From the NCBI GenBank assembly GCA_902517895.1, contig CABYEA010000004.1, positions 1 through 64,000 on the forward strand: a DNA stretch of 64,000 nt. The letters run 5' to 3'. A program made the position numbers and the translations under genes. Position 1 is the first letter of the stretch, and each line of letters begins with the position of its first letter. The notes below the pieces were generated by a model. The model did no database searches and had not been told where the DNA came from. It worked only from the letters and a program-made list of their open reading frames with translations. Positions 1-10,685 of the stretch are shown piece by piece. This stretch comes from an uncultured Bacteroidota bacterium (GTDB taxonomy: Bacteria; Bacteroidota; Bacteroidia; Flavobacteriales; Flavobacteriaceae).

Positions 1-1
1 C

Positions 2-1909
2 GAAGATGAAAGTTGTGATGCCTCTGGGTCGGGAACTTTAGTTGCAGCAACTCCTTCTGCTGAAGCTAATTCATGTGGTGGATTTGCTGATGATGACGTT
101 TGGTTTGAGTTTACAGCGGTTTCTGAAAATCATGCAATTTCCCTTTTTAATATTATTGGAGACACTCAAGATCTCTATCACGTGCTTTATGAGGGTAATG
201 GATGCGAAAACCTAAATGAGATATATTGTAGTGATGATAACAACAGTACAGCTAATGGATTAACAATAGGTGAAAACTATTTTATAAGAGTTTACTCATT
301 TAATGCAAATGAACTTTCAAGCCTTACATTTGATATTTGTATTTTCACAGTTCCACCTCCAATTTCAACTAGCACAACATTATATTCAGTGGAAGAATTG
401 GTTACTGATGTATTAATTGATTCCGAATGCAATCAGGCATACAATATAACTTCTACCACTGGGGTTGACTTTGGAGATGTAAACGGTATTGGGTATTTTG
501 AAGCAAATGGTTCATCATGGCCATTTGAAAATGGTCTAATTATGAGTTCTGGTGACGTGGCAAATGCCGTAGGTCCTGAGAGCGGAATTCTTCTAGACGG
601 AGATTATGGGTGGCCAGGTGATGGAGATCTGGAAGCATTTATTCCTGGGCTTAATGCAGGTGATACAAATAATGCATCTATCATTGAATTTGAATTTGTT
701 CCAGTAACTAATAGTATGAGTTTCGATTTTATTTTTGCTGCTGAAGAATATGGTGCTTTTCAATGTACTTTTACCGATGCTTTCGCGTTTTTATTGACTG
801 ATTCCTCAGGAAATACCACTAATCTAGCAATTGTACCTGGCACTGATGATCCAATCTCTGTACTTACAGTAAGAGATGATCAATATAATAGTTTTTGTGA
901 GTCAGTAAATCCAGAATGGTTTGCCAACTATTATGGTCCTGGAGGACTAACCCCATTAACAAGCCCAACCAATTTTATTGGTCATACCGAGGTAATGACC
1001 GCTTTTTCTAATGTAGTGCCAAATGAGGTTTACACAATTAAATTAGTAGTTGCAGATGATGGTGATACTATTTATGATTCAGCTGTATTTATTGATGGTG
1101 GAAGTTTTGATATTGGTCAATTAGACCTTGGAGAAGATATTTTAATTTCATCTGGTAACGCCCTCTGTGAAGGTCAAGAAATCGTATTAGATGCAGGAGC
1201 ACTTCCAAATAATTCAACTATAGAATGGTTTATGGATGGAATGCTACTAGAGGGTGAATCTGGTGTAACACTAACGGTTAATGAAACTGCATTTTACAGT
1301 GCCACTATTACAGTTGACAATACGGATTGTGATTATGGTGATGAAATTTTGATTGAATTTTTCCAATCCCCTGATATTACCACATTAGAAAGTAATGTAA
1401 TTAAATGTGCGAATGAAGGCCATACACTAGAGATAAATGTTGACAATATTGATCAGTTAAATTCATTGACTTATGTGTGGAGTTTAGATGGTGTAGATGT
1501 GCAAACTGGCTCTGAAAATACATATTACTTAGATGAAAATCTAGAAGAGGCGGGCGAGTTTACAGTTACTGTATTTGACGATATTACATATTGCTGGAGT
1601 TCAACAACAATCAATGTTGATTTTTACGAAAATAGCTATTGTGTTGATTTACCACAAGGGCTTTCACCTAATGGAGATGGATTTAATGATTGTTTAATTC
1701 TTGATCATCTTGAAGATGAGGAAGATATAGAAAAGATTGAGGTTTTCAACAGATATGGAACAAAAATATATGAGCTAAATGAGTACATTGACCAATGGTG
1801 TGGTACAGATCAGGATGATAAAATTGTTCCAGTTGGCACCTATTTTTACATTATTTATTTTAATTCATCTAAAGAACCTATTACTAGCTGGATTTATGTT
1901 AACTACTAA
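2..1909 (+). CDS. T9SS type B sorting domain protein with choice-of-anchor L domain (5' truncated by window edge)
   Basis: Frame stays open to base 2 (EDESCDASGSGTLVAATPSAEANSCGGFADDDVWFEF...); choice-of-anchor L-like segment (GDLEAFIPGLNAGDTNNASIIEFEFVP...FDFIFAAEEYG); C-term GLSPNGDGFND...IEVFNRYGTKIYE...GTYFYII typical of gliding motility-associated/CHU_C type B domain. GTG at 182 is not the true start. Confidence 0.88.
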   Translation, partial: EDESCDASGSGTLVAATPSAEANSCGGFADDDVWFEFTAVSENHAISLFNIIGDTQDLYHVLYEGNGCENLNEIYCSDDNNSTANGLTIGENYFIRVYSFNANELSSLTFDICIFTVPPPISTSTTLYSVEELVTDVLIDSECNQAYNITSTTGVDFGDVNGIGYFEANGSSWPFENGLIMSSGDVANAVGPESGILLDGDYGWPGDGDLEAFIPGLNAGDTNNASIIEFEFVPVTNSMSFDFIFAAEEYGAFQCTFTDAFAFLLTDSSGNTTNLAIVPGTDDPISVLTVRDDQYNSFCESVNPEWFANYYGPGGLTPLTSPTNFIGHTEVMTAFSNVVPNEVYTIKLVVADDGDTIYDSAVFIDGGSFDIGQLDLGEDILISSGNALCEGQEIVLDAGALPNNSTIEWFMDGMLLEGESGVTLTVNETAFYSATITVDNTDCDYGDEILIEFFQSPDITTLESNVIKCANEGHTLEINVDNIDQLNSLTYVWSLDGVDVQTGSENTYYLDENLEEAGEFTVTVFDDITYCWSSTTINVDFYENSYCVDLPQGLSPNGDGFNDCLILDHLEDEEDIEKIEVFNRYGTKIYELNEYIDQWCGTDQDDKIVPVGTYFYIIYFNSSKEPITSWIYVNY

Positions 1910-1921
1910 AAAAAACTAATT

Positions 1922-2833
1922 ATGAAAAAACTGATTTTAGTAATTTTTATTTTGTTTGTAGCATTTCAAATCAATGCACAACAAGACCCACAATATACTC
2001 AGTATATGTACAATATGAATGTTGTCAATCCTGCATATGCTGGATCCAGTGATGCAACAAGCATTGGCATCTTATATAGAGACCAATGGGAAGGATTAGA
2101 AGGTGCGCCTAAAACAGGAACAATGAATATTCATTTTCCTGCAGGAAATAATGTTGGGCTTGGGTTTTCAGCTATTTCGGATGAAATTGGCCCTGTCAGT
2201 GAAACTAATTTATATATTGATTTTTCATACACACTAAATTTTGCTAATGATAATAGACTTGCATTTGGAATAAAGGCAGGTGGGACTTTTCACGATATTG
2301 GACTTATTGATCTAGCATTAATAGACCCTAATGACCCATTCTTTGCAAATGATATAAATGAAAACACACCAAATTTTGGAGCTGGCTTATATTTTTATAA
2401 ACCAAATAAATACTATGTTTCATTGTCTGTGCCTAATATATTAGAGTCGGTTCATCTTGATAGTAATGATTTTAATATAGGATCAGAATCAAGACATTTT
2501 TTCGCAGCTGCAGGATACGTGTTTAATATTAACAATGATTTTAAACTAAAACCTCATGCATTCGTCAAATACGCTTCAGAATCCCCAATTAGCTTAGATC
2601 TTAATGCAAATTTATTTATGTACGATTTTGTAGAGTTAGGTTTAGGTTATAGAACTGACGATTCAATAACTGCTATGGTAAACTTTTTAGTTTCACCTTC
2701 TATTAGAATTGGTTATGCATATGATAGCATTCAATCTGAATTAAGTTTTTTAACAAAAGCTTCTCATGAAATATTTATAAACTTTGATATTAACTTTAGA
2801 ACTAAAGTATCAAGATCACCAAGATACTTCTAA
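1922..2833 (+). CDS. PorP/SprF family type IX secretion system membrane protein
   Basis: Signal peptide; QQDPQYTQYMYNMNVVNPAYAGS...RDQWEGLEGAPKTGTMNIHFP hallmark of PorP/SprF. Confidence 0.93.
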   Translation: MKKLILVIFILFVAFQINAQQDPQYTQYMYNMNVVNPAYAGSSDATSIGILYRDQWEGLEGAPKTGTMNIHFPAGNNVGLGFSAISDEIGPVSETNLYIDFSYTLNFANDNRLAFGIKAGGTFHDIGLIDLALIDPNDPFFANDINENTPNFGAGLYFYKPNKYYVSLSVPNILESVHLDSNDFNIGSESRHFFAAAGYVFNINNDFKLKPHAFVKYASESPISLDLNANLFMYDFVELGLGYRTDDSITAMVNFLVSPSIRIGYAYDSIQSELSFLTKASHEIFINFDINFRTKVSRSPRYF

Positions 2834-2850
2834 TTATATAATATAATAAT

Positions 2851-4821
2851 ATGAAAAAAATACTAATACTCTTAATTTTAGCATCAGTTAGCTTAGCACC
2901 TGTTTTTGCTCAAAATAATTCAACGAAAAAAGCTGATAAACTTTTTGACCGTCTAGAATATGTGAAGGCTGCGGAAGAATATTTAAAGTTGGCAAATAAT
3001 GGCTCTAATGATTATCACGTTATTAGTCGATTAGCTGACGCATATTACAATATTTTTAATCCAAGAGAAGCAGAAAAGTGGTATTCAAAAATCATTAATC
3101 AAGACCCTGATGCTGAGATTATTTTTAGGTATTCACAGATGCTAAAAGCCAACGGAAAGTATAAAGAATCTAATATTTGGATGTCTAAATTTTCCGAAAT
3201 GAAAGCATATGATACAAGGGCAATTGCCTTTCGGAATACTCCAAATTATATTGATAAAATAATTAAAAAAGGTAAGAGGTTTAATGTTCAAAATTTGGAA
3301 GATGTTAATACTCCATCCTCAGATTTTGGCGCTTTTAGATATGCTAATGCACTTTATTTGACATCTGGTAGAAAGCAAAAGGGATCTCAGAATAAAAAGT
3401 ATAATAATTATACATCTGATGAAGAATATGTATTAGATGTTTTCAAATATGATGTTATTAATGATGTATATTTGAATGAAACCCCATTTGAGGCAATTAA
3501 TACAAAATATCATGAGGGGGTAATTGCGTTTAGCCCCTCAGGTGATACTATGTATTTTGCGAGAGAAACATACTATTCAAAATCATATTACAAAGATTCT
3601 ATTGTAAAAAATGGATCTACCAACAAACAAATTAGTGTTATTAATTTGTTCAGGGCAACAAAATGTGACAAAAAAGAGATCACCTGGAAAAACAACGGAA
3701 ATTGTAATTTTAAAAAAGGATGGGATATAACAGCTGTTGAATTTAACAGTGCATATTTCTCAATAAAAAATCCTGCTATTAGTTGCGATGGTAATACATT
3801 ATATTTTTCATCTGATATGCCTGGTGGATTTGGGAATTATGACATATATAAGTCTGCAATAAATGAAGATGGTTCTCTTAGTGACCCAATTAATTTAGGG
3901 CAGAAAATAAACACTGAAGAACAAGAAGTTTTCCCACACATGTGTTGTGATAATACACTTTATTTCTCGTCTAACGGTCATTTAGGACTAGGTGGGCTTG
4001 ACGTTTTTTATTCAAAAAATATTGATGAGAAATGGTCTAACGTAAGGAATGTTGGTATCCCTGTAAATAGTAATTCTGATGATTTTGCATTTAAAATGGG
4101 TGAAGGATGTACCAATGGATTTGTGTCTTCAAATAGATCAGGCGGATTGGGTGGAGATGATATTTATGCTATTAAGAAGATAAAACCTTTATGTGACATT
4201 TTATTAGAATCAATTATAGTTGACTCTAAAACCAAAATTCCTGTTGAATCTGCATTAACTTCGGTTTCTGATGATACAGGAATAATAAATAATTCAAAGG
4301 AAACCAATACTAATGGTATTGTAGAGTATATTTTTGAGTGCGAAGACGAAATTCAATTTATGGTTAGTAAAGATGGTTATGAAAGTAAGATGATTGATAT
4401 CAAGCTTCTTGATGTTGATCCACCTGTTCTTAAAATCATGCTAGATCCAATCGAGGAAATAATTGTAGAAGAACAAATCATACTTAATCCAATATTCTTT
4501 GAATTTGACAAATCAAATATTACAAATCAGGCAGCTTTTGAACTTGATAAATTAGTTGCTGTTATGAAAAAATACCCTAATATGGTTGTTAGAGCAGAGT
4601 CTCACACTGACAATAGGGGTCCAGCATCATATAATAAGCTTCTTTCTGAAAGAAGAGCAAAATCTACGGCTCAATATATTATATCCAAAGGAATTGAAGA
4701 TACTAGGATTTCTGGAATTGGTAAAGGGGAAGAAGATCCTGAAATTGATTGTAGTAGCGGATGTTCAAAAGATAAACATGCAATGAATAGAAGATCAGAA
4801 TTTATAATTGTATCAAGATAA
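2851..4821 (+). CDS. OmpA family protein with TPR, PD40-like propeller and carboxypeptidase-regulatory-like segments (PorE-like)
   Basis: Signal peptide, N-terminal TPR-like segment, repeated LYFSSDMPGGFGNYDIY / LYFSSNGHLGLGGLDVF blades, C-terminal OmpA domain (FFEFDKSNIT...ESHTDNRGPASYNKLLSERRAKSTAQYII). Confidence 0.9.
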   Translation: MKKILILLILASVSLAPVFAQNNSTKKADKLFDRLEYVKAAEEYLKLANNGSNDYHVISRLADAYYNIFNPREAEKWYSKIINQDPDAEIIFRYSQMLKANGKYKESNIWMSKFSEMKAYDTRAIAFRNTPNYIDKIIKKGKRFNVQNLEDVNTPSSDFGAFRYANALYLTSGRKQKGSQNKKYNNYTSDEEYVLDVFKYDVINDVYLNETPFEAINTKYHEGVIAFSPSGDTMYFARETYYSKSYYKDSIVKNGSTNKQISVINLFRATKCDKKEITWKNNGNCNFKKGWDITAVEFNSAYFSIKNPAISCDGNTLYFSSDMPGGFGNYDIYKSAINEDGSLSDPINLGQKINTEEQEVFPHMCCDNTLYFSSNGHLGLGGLDVFYSKNIDEKWSNVRNVGIPVNSNSDDFAFKMGEGCTNGFVSSNRSGGLGGDDIYAIKKIKPLCDILLESIIVDSKTKIPVESALTSVSDDTGIINNSKETNTNGIVEYIFECEDEIQFMVSKDGYESKMIDIKLLDVDPPVLKIMLDPIEEIIVEEQIILNPIFFEFDKSNITNQAAFELDKLVAVMKKYPNMVVRAESHTDNRGPASYNKLLSERRAKSTAQYIISKGIEDTRISGIGKGEEDPEIDCSSGCSKDKHAMNRRSEFIIVSR

Positions 4822-4828
4822 AATTTAA

Positions 4829-5152
4829 TCAGACTTTTCTTTTGGGTAATAAAGGCCTGATTAAATATGCAAAAATATTATAAAGTAAACTAAATACTTG
4901 TTTTAATATTGGTGTACTCATTAATATCGAAAAATTTTTATACCCTAGCTCTCTTAGTAATATAATTATAGTGTCTAGACCTTTAAATTTTTTGGTTTTA
5001 AATTCTCCAATGATAGCTTTTGAATAAGGTGAAGGGTTCTCAAGCTTACTTATCTCAAGAAATTCTATATCATTTTTTGGATGTTTCTCTTTTAAATAAG
5101 TAATTCCCGAATAACAGACTATACATTTATCATCAAAATATACCTTATTCAT
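4829..5152 (-). CDS. DCC-family (DUF393) thiol-disulfide oxidoreductase-like protein
   Basis: N-terminal YFDDKCIVCYSG (DxxCxxC) typical of DUF393. Confidence 0.8.
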   Translation of the reverse strand: MNKVYFDDKCIVCYSGITYLKEKHPKNDIEFLEISKLENPSPYSKAIIGEFKTKKFKGLDTIIILLRELGYKNFSILMSTPILKQVFSLLYNIFAYLIRPLLPKRKV

Positions 5153-5163
5153 AATAGTCTTAA

Positions 5164-5571
5164 CTAAAAATTAAACTTTACCTCTTGGGATAAATCAGAA
5201 CTTAAACTTTGTGCAACTGGACATCCTTTTGCGACAGCTATTAACTTTTCGGTTTGCTGATCAGAAAGATTATTTTTATCAAAATTAATTTCTATTATAA
5301 TTTTTGATATTCTCCTAGGATGTGATTCCATAATTTTAGTCACGTTGGCAGTTGATCTGGGTAATTCAAAATTATTTTTTTCAGCACAAATTCCCATAAC
5401 TGTTGTCATGCAACTACAAAGGGCAGATGCAACTAAATCTGTAGGAGAAAAAGCTTTACCCTTACCATTGTTGTCTGTGGGAGCATCAGTAATTATAATA
5501 TTAGATGACTTTAGGTGAATTGATTCGGTTCTAAGTTCACCTAGATAATTATTTTCAATGGAATGTGTCAT
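5164..5571 (-). CDS. OsmC family protein
   Basis: ALCSCMTTVMGI and AKGCPVAQSLS cysteine motifs of OsmC/Ohr-like proteins. Confidence 0.88.
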   Translation of the reverse strand: MTHSIENNYLGELRTESIHLKSSNIIITDAPTDNNGKGKAFSPTDLVASALCSCMTTVMGICAEKNNFELPRSTANVTKIMESHPRRISKIIIEINFDKNNLSDQQTEKLIAVAKGCPVAQSLSSDLSQEVKFNF

Positions 5572-5579
5572 TCTTTGAA

Positions 5580-6935
5580 CTATTCTCCAACAACTAATAC
5601 ATTATCAATCTCATAAGTTGCAGATGCAGAAGCAGATGAGATATATTTAAAAGCAATAAATACATTTCCCCCTGCATATTGGCTTAAATCAACATTTCCA
5701 GAATCAGTCCACGACGACCAGCTACTGCTATCCGTATCTAAGTTTACTGAAAGTTCTGTCCAAGACCCGTCGGAGGATGGGTTACCTCCTGAATAATCAG
5801 CAGATGCATATACCTCTAAAGCAGGACCACTATATCTGACTACAGATTGAAAATTTAGAATTGCGCTTGAAAGTGAACTAAGATCAATAACTGAAGTTAT
5901 CAACCAATCTTCATTCACAAAATTTCCTCCGCTAAAACCAGTAATTTTAGCACTTGGTGCTGGATTACCGTAAGGTACCACTTCCCATTCCTGATCACCA
6001 ACTACGTTTATAACTGTCCAATTATTTAAATTATTTGAGGAGAAATCATCAGCAAATAAAGGATCACACCTGGAGGAATCAAAATTAACATCATCTTTTG
6101 TGTTCAACATCATAACTCTGTTATCACCAAAATAGTCACGTGTAATTATCCCAGATATTGTACCACTAGTTTCTGTTGGTAACATTGAATCATTAAAATT
6201 GGAAAATGCACTAGTTTCTAGTTTTAGTGTTCCAGAATCAACACAGCTAACAAGGTCTCTTTGAGTATCGTAATCCTCGTCTGGATCCACGTAGGTTAAA
6301 CCATCCAAATCTGCTGAAAATTGGGCGCTCAAAGCGCTTACATAAATTCCGATATGTGAATCGTTAATGTCGGATAAATTTAAGGCTAGAGGAACCAGTG
6401 AAAAACTGTTATTAGAGCGTAGTATACAATCAGATGCCCCGTTTTCAGAAATTTCAGAAATCTCATCTCCAGCTACATTTTCAGCTCCACCAATTGCAAT
6501 AACACCATCACCAGAGTTTGTTTCTCCTACATAAAGGCCCTGTAGTTTAATATAAACCTCTCTTCCAACATTAAATTGATTATAACTGTCCACTTGATTG
6601 ATCGATATTTTTATTCCTGCAGTTGGGTTTTCAATATCATCTTGAATGTAAAATTCTTTGTAAAAATTACCAGAATAATCAGATGATGATACATATCCTT
6701 TAACTACTAAATTAGACTCAATTAGATTTACTTCTTCTTCGATGAATAGATTTTTTAATTCTGTAATTGACATTATATCTGCTGAACCATTTTCTATTTC
6801 AGAAAGCAACTGAACTAATTTTTGGTTCTCTTCCAATCCAACACTCTGCGGAACAGAATAATCATCGTCCTGAACACATGAGTGTACAAAAAGTATAATT
6901 AAAGCTAGTATTGTTATTTTATTAATTATTTTCAT
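5580..6935 (-). CDS. DUF5689 domain-containing lipoprotein with choice-of-anchor J-like C-terminus
   Basis: Lipobox-like FVHSC followed by acidic residues; VVKGYVSSSDYSGNFYKEFYIQDD...GIKISI (DUF5689-like); C-term DDFSSNNLNNWTVINVVGDQEWEV... anchor-J-like. Confidence 0.78.
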   Translation of the reverse strand: MKIINKITILALIILFVHSCVQDDDYSVPQSVGLEENQKLVQLLSEIENGSADIMSITELKNLFIEEEVNLIESNLVVKGYVSSSDYSGNFYKEFYIQDDIENPTAGIKISINQVDSYNQFNVGREVYIKLQGLYVGETNSGDGVIAIGGAENVAGDEISEISENGASDCILRSNNSFSLVPLALNLSDINDSHIGIYVSALSAQFSADLDGLTYVDPDEDYDTQRDLVSCVDSGTLKLETSAFSNFNDSMLPTETSGTISGIITRDYFGDNRVMMLNTKDDVNFDSSRCDPLFADDFSSNNLNNWTVINVVGDQEWEVVPYGNPAPSAKITGFSGGNFVNEDWLITSVIDLSSLSSAILNFQSVVRYSGPALEVYASADYSGGNPSSDGSWTELSVNLDTDSSSWSSWTDSGNVDLSQYAGGNVFIAFKYISSASASATYEIDNVLVVGE

Positions 6936-6947
6936 GTTTTTTATTAT

Positions 6948-9509
6948 TTAAAATCTAAAGTATAAGTTTAAAAAGTAATTAGTCCCTCGACCATACCAGT
7001 ACTTGGGTCCAAAAACTCTCTTTGGTTTATTTGTGTCTTGTAATAATTGCTGATAGTTTGCATTTCTACCCTGTTCAAAACCTCCTGTTCTATATTTCTG
7101 ATCTAGAACATTATTTATGCTTGCAAAAAACCCTACAAAATAATCATCTATTTTCCAGGATTTTCCACCAATCATATTAACAACCATATAGTCGTCAAAC
7201 TTTTCTTGCCTTAGTAGATCTCTTGCAACATTAATATCATAGTCGTTGAAAGGAAGTCCATCTTGGGCAAGGTAAAAATTTTGAGTTCTAGTTAATGGGC
7301 TAACATCAACATACGTATTTGTGAAAAAATTTGAAGTTAACCCGATAAACCAATAATCTGGATCTCGGTATTCAAATCCAACGGAATAAGCTTTTTGAGG
7401 ACCACCAGCAATATTATAATTTTTAAGATTTGAAGGTCCAACAGCAACTGTATTATTATCAGCACCTAGGTATAAGTATGGATTATTATCATATGTATAT
7501 TGTCCAATTGAGGCTGCACCCTTTAACTTAACAGTGGTTATAATCTGTGCCTCAACACCAAATTCAACTCCTAAATACTTCTTATCAATACCTTGAAGAA
7601 TCTCTTGTACAAACTCACTATCATCTTCAAATCCTACTAGACCATCAGCATAGTAAAATGAAATCTCGTTGGCATCTTTGACCTCAGAATAAAAACCAGT
7701 AAGTCTGCCGTTAAAAATTGGTGTTCTGAATATATAATTAGCATCAAATGACATAACTTTCTCTTCGGTAATAGGTGAATTATTTATTAATCCATTTAAA
7801 TCACTCCCTACTACATTATGATTTACCCTTGAATTTGTAAAGGTGTTTCTGATGGAAGGGGCTTTTTGTAAATAAGCTGAATTAAAATCTAAAATATGTT
7901 TTCCTGAAAACTTATATGTTATACCAGCTTTAACTCCATATCCGTCAAACTTAATTTCATCACCTTTCCCTGATGAATTACCTGCATTTGCTTCATTTTC
8001 AAAAATACCATCTCTTTGATAAGTTGTATTCGTTAAATCACCCGCTATGTAAAACTCAAGTTTATTATATGAAAAATTAATCATGGAAAATAAACTCATC
8101 TCCTCAGCGGTCATCTCATAATGATACTTAAACTTATCTCCTTTAGAAACTATGCTATTAGGAGATAATAAATTATAGTCTAAAAAATCGAATGAGTCAA
8201 TATTTGAGTATGTATAGCCACCTAGCATATCCGAAATCTCAGCAAAATTATCTGATACTAAGTTCCTGTAATTAATAGATGAAGTAATCTTGATATTATC
8301 ATTTATTTCTCTATTATACGCAGAATTAATTGTTAGTTGAGTATCATCAACTCTATCCTCATATAGTACATAAGCAGCATTCAAGCTTGCTTGATTATTT
8401 GTTAGGTTTGCATCATAAATTCTATTCCAATTTATTTGACCGTTATTTATAAAATTTTCCTGAGCAATATAAGCTCCTTCATAATTAGGTCCATCACTAT
8501 CAGCTAAAAAATAACTTGGCAAGTCCTGATAATAGGCAGGGCTTGGGTTGGCTCCACCTGCATAATCTAATCTGCTGTTTCCCATTTCACCAAATTGATA
8601 ACCAATGCTAGTTTCTAGATTTGATTTATCATCAATAGACCAATCATGATTTAATAATAATATTGGCTCAACTACTCTTTTTACTCTTGAATTTCTTTTT
8701 TCTCCGTCATGATAACCCCAATACTCATTGTACTTTATACCTTTTAGGTCATAAACTTCTTGTGTATTTGGAGAAACTTTTCCTCTTCGATTTGGAGCAT
8801 ATATTGCTGCAAAATTTACACTATGTTTACTGTTAAATATTTTTTGGACAGAAAGAAAAGCCGAGTTTGAATCATAAAAAGAAGCATCTTGGTACCCCTC
8901 ATTCCCCCACCTTCTTCCGATTGAAAGAGAATAAGCCCATCCTTTTTTAAGCATTCCTGAATTATAAGTCGCCATCAATCTGTTTGAATAACTTCTATTT
9001 GAGGACGAATAAGTAATTCGTCCACCCTCACCATATTCTGAAGCTCTTATATTAATATTATTGGAACCAAGAATTCCTCCGAAATTATATTTAAGAGGAA
9101 TGGAACCATTGGACAACTCCTGATTTCTCAGTACGTCATTAAGACCGCCCCAATTACTCCACTGTGGTCTTCCGTTATAAAGCTTATTCATTTTAATACC
9201 GTTAATGTGGACAATCGCATTATCAGAATCTAAGCCCCTAACCTTGAAAAAAGAAGAACTAAATTCATAAGCAGCAGTCCTGTAAAATACGTCCATTGAG
9301 GAGTTAAGTAGCCCAGAAATATTATCTGATGCATATGTATCATCGCTTAGTTCATCATCACTCAAAGAAATACTGAATAAATCAACAACATCACTCGTTA
9401 TGGATAAATCATTTATAGTATCACTTACGGTAACTTGTTTTTCATCTTGGGAAAAGATATTAAAGTTTATAAATAATGTTGTAATTAATACTAGCCTTGT
9501 TTTATACAT
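6948..9509 (-). CDS. TonB-dependent receptor
   Basis: Signal peptide, plug (FFKVRGLDSDNAIVHINGIKMN), beta-barrel repeats, C-term NYFLNLYFRF. Confidence 0.88.
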   Translation of the reverse strand: MYKTRLVLITTLFINFNIFSQDEKQVTVSDTINDLSITSDVVDLFSISLSDDELSDDTYASDNISGLLNSSMDVFYRTAAYEFSSSFFKVRGLDSDNAIVHINGIKMNKLYNGRPQWSNWGGLNDVLRNQELSNGSIPLKYNFGGILGSNNINIRASEYGEGGRITYSSSNRSYSNRLMATYNSGMLKKGWAYSLSIGRRWGNEGYQDASFYDSNSAFLSVQKIFNSKHSVNFAAIYAPNRRGKVSPNTQEVYDLKGIKYNEYWGYHDGEKRNSRVKRVVEPILLLNHDWSIDDKSNLETSIGYQFGEMGNSRLDYAGGANPSPAYYQDLPSYFLADSDGPNYEGAYIAQENFINNGQINWNRIYDANLTNNQASLNAAYVLYEDRVDDTQLTINSAYNREINDNIKITSSINYRNLVSDNFAEISDMLGGYTYSNIDSFDFLDYNLLSPNSIVSKGDKFKYHYEMTAEEMSLFSMINFSYNKLEFYIAGDLTNTTYQRDGIFENEANAGNSSGKGDEIKFDGYGVKAGITYKFSGKHILDFNSAYLQKAPSIRNTFTNSRVNHNVVGSDLNGLINNSPITEEKVMSFDANYIFRTPIFNGRLTGFYSEVKDANEISFYYADGLVGFEDDSEFVQEILQGIDKKYLGVEFGVEAQIITTVKLKGAASIGQYTYDNNPYLYLGADNNTVAVGPSNLKNYNIAGGPQKAYSVGFEYRDPDYWFIGLTSNFFTNTYVDVSPLTRTQNFYLAQDGLPFNDYDINVARDLLRQEKFDDYMVVNMIGGKSWKIDDYFVGFFASINNVLDQKYRTGGFEQGRNANYQQLLQDTNKPKRVFGPKYWYGRGTNYFLNLYFRF

Positions 9510-9593
9510 ATCAATAAATATTTCAACTATTATAATAATTGGCTTAAATTTACACTTTATTTGCTATTAAAATACTAATAATAAATACTTTTT

Positions 9594-10640
9594 ATGAAAA
9601 TCAAATCAATCTATTTGTTAGCACTTGCGTTACTGATTTCCGCTAATTCAATTGCTCAGGATAATAAAAGGAAATTTAAAATACACACTTTGGCGTTTTA
9701 TAATCTTGAAAATCTTTTTGACACTATAAATGATGTTAATAAAAATGATGAGGCTAGTCCGATTATGGAAATAAAGTATAATCGAGGAAAAATTTATAGA
9801 GAAAAGATTTCAAATATGGCTAAAGTAATTTCAGAAATAGGTTACGAAGTTACCAATAGACCACCAACAATTATTGGAATATGTGAGGTGGAAAACCGTA
9901 AGGTTGTAGAAGATTTAATTGCAAACGAAAAACTGTCGAAATATAATTATGGAATTGTTCATTATGATTCGCCTGACAGACGTGGTATCGACGTAGGGTT
10001 ATTATTTAATAAGGATATTTTTGAAGTTATTGATTCAAATTCTCATGAGCTATATATAACTTATAATAATACAAGTAATAGAAGTTACACCAGAGATCAA
10101 TTAGTGGTTAGCGGAAAACTAGATGGTGAATTAATGCATTTAATTGTCAACCATTGGCCTTCAAGAGGAGCTGACGAAACTAAAAGGATAGCTGCTGCCA
10201 AAGTAAATAATTCAATTATTGATTCACTAAGAAATATTTACAAAAAACCAAAAATTATAACGATGGGAGATTTTAATGATGATCCATTTGATAAAAGCAT
10301 AAAGAAAATTTTAGGAGCCAAAAGAGAAATTAAGAATGTCGATAAAAATGATTTATATAACCCATTTGAAAAGATCTTAGTTGAAAAAGGTGTCGGAACA
10401 AATGCCTACAGGGACAAATGGCAATTATTTGATCAAATTATATTATCAAAAGAATTTTTAAATAAGGATTATAAAGATTATCAACTGTATAAAGCTGGTG
10501 TTTTTAATAAATCTTATCTGATAAATAAAAAAGGTAAGTTTAAAGGATATCCTTATAGGAGCTTTTCTTATGGTGTTTTTACCGGAGGTTACAGTGATCA
10601 TTTACCTCCATATATATACCTGCTAAAAGAAATTAAATAA
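9594..10640 (+). CDS. Secreted endonuclease/exonuclease/phosphatase family protein
   Basis: Signal peptide; FYNLENLFDT, GICEVEN, VNHWPSRG, MGDFNDDP, YSDHLP motifs of the EEP fold. Confidence 0.9.
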   Translation: MKIKSIYLLALALLISANSIAQDNKRKFKIHTLAFYNLENLFDTINDVNKNDEASPIMEIKYNRGKIYREKISNMAKVISEIGYEVTNRPPTIIGICEVENRKVVEDLIANEKLSKYNYGIVHYDSPDRRGIDVGLLFNKDIFEVIDSNSHELYITYNNTSNRSYTRDQLVVSGKLDGELMHLIVNHWPSRGADETKRIAAAKVNNSIIDSLRNIYKKPKIITMGDFNDDPFDKSIKKILGAKREIKNVDKNDLYNPFEKILVEKGVGTNAYRDKWQLFDQIILSKEFLNKDYKDYQLYKAGVFNKSYLINKKGKFKGYPYRSFSYGVFTGGYSDHLPPYIYLLKEIK

Positions 10641-10672
10641 AAAAAAGGCTCACAATAGAGTGAGCCTTTTTT
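10641..10672. terminator. Bidirectional intrinsic terminator between convergent genes
   Basis: aaaaaaGGCTCAC-aataga-GTGAGCCtttttt perfect hairpin flanked by A and T tracts. Confidence 0.92.
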
Positions 10673-10685
10673 TAAGAAAAGTATA

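Noticed and set aside
4586-4786. Short ORF inside the OmpA-family gene (plus strand, other frame)
   Set aside because: Fully nested in a well-supported CDS; no recognisable domain
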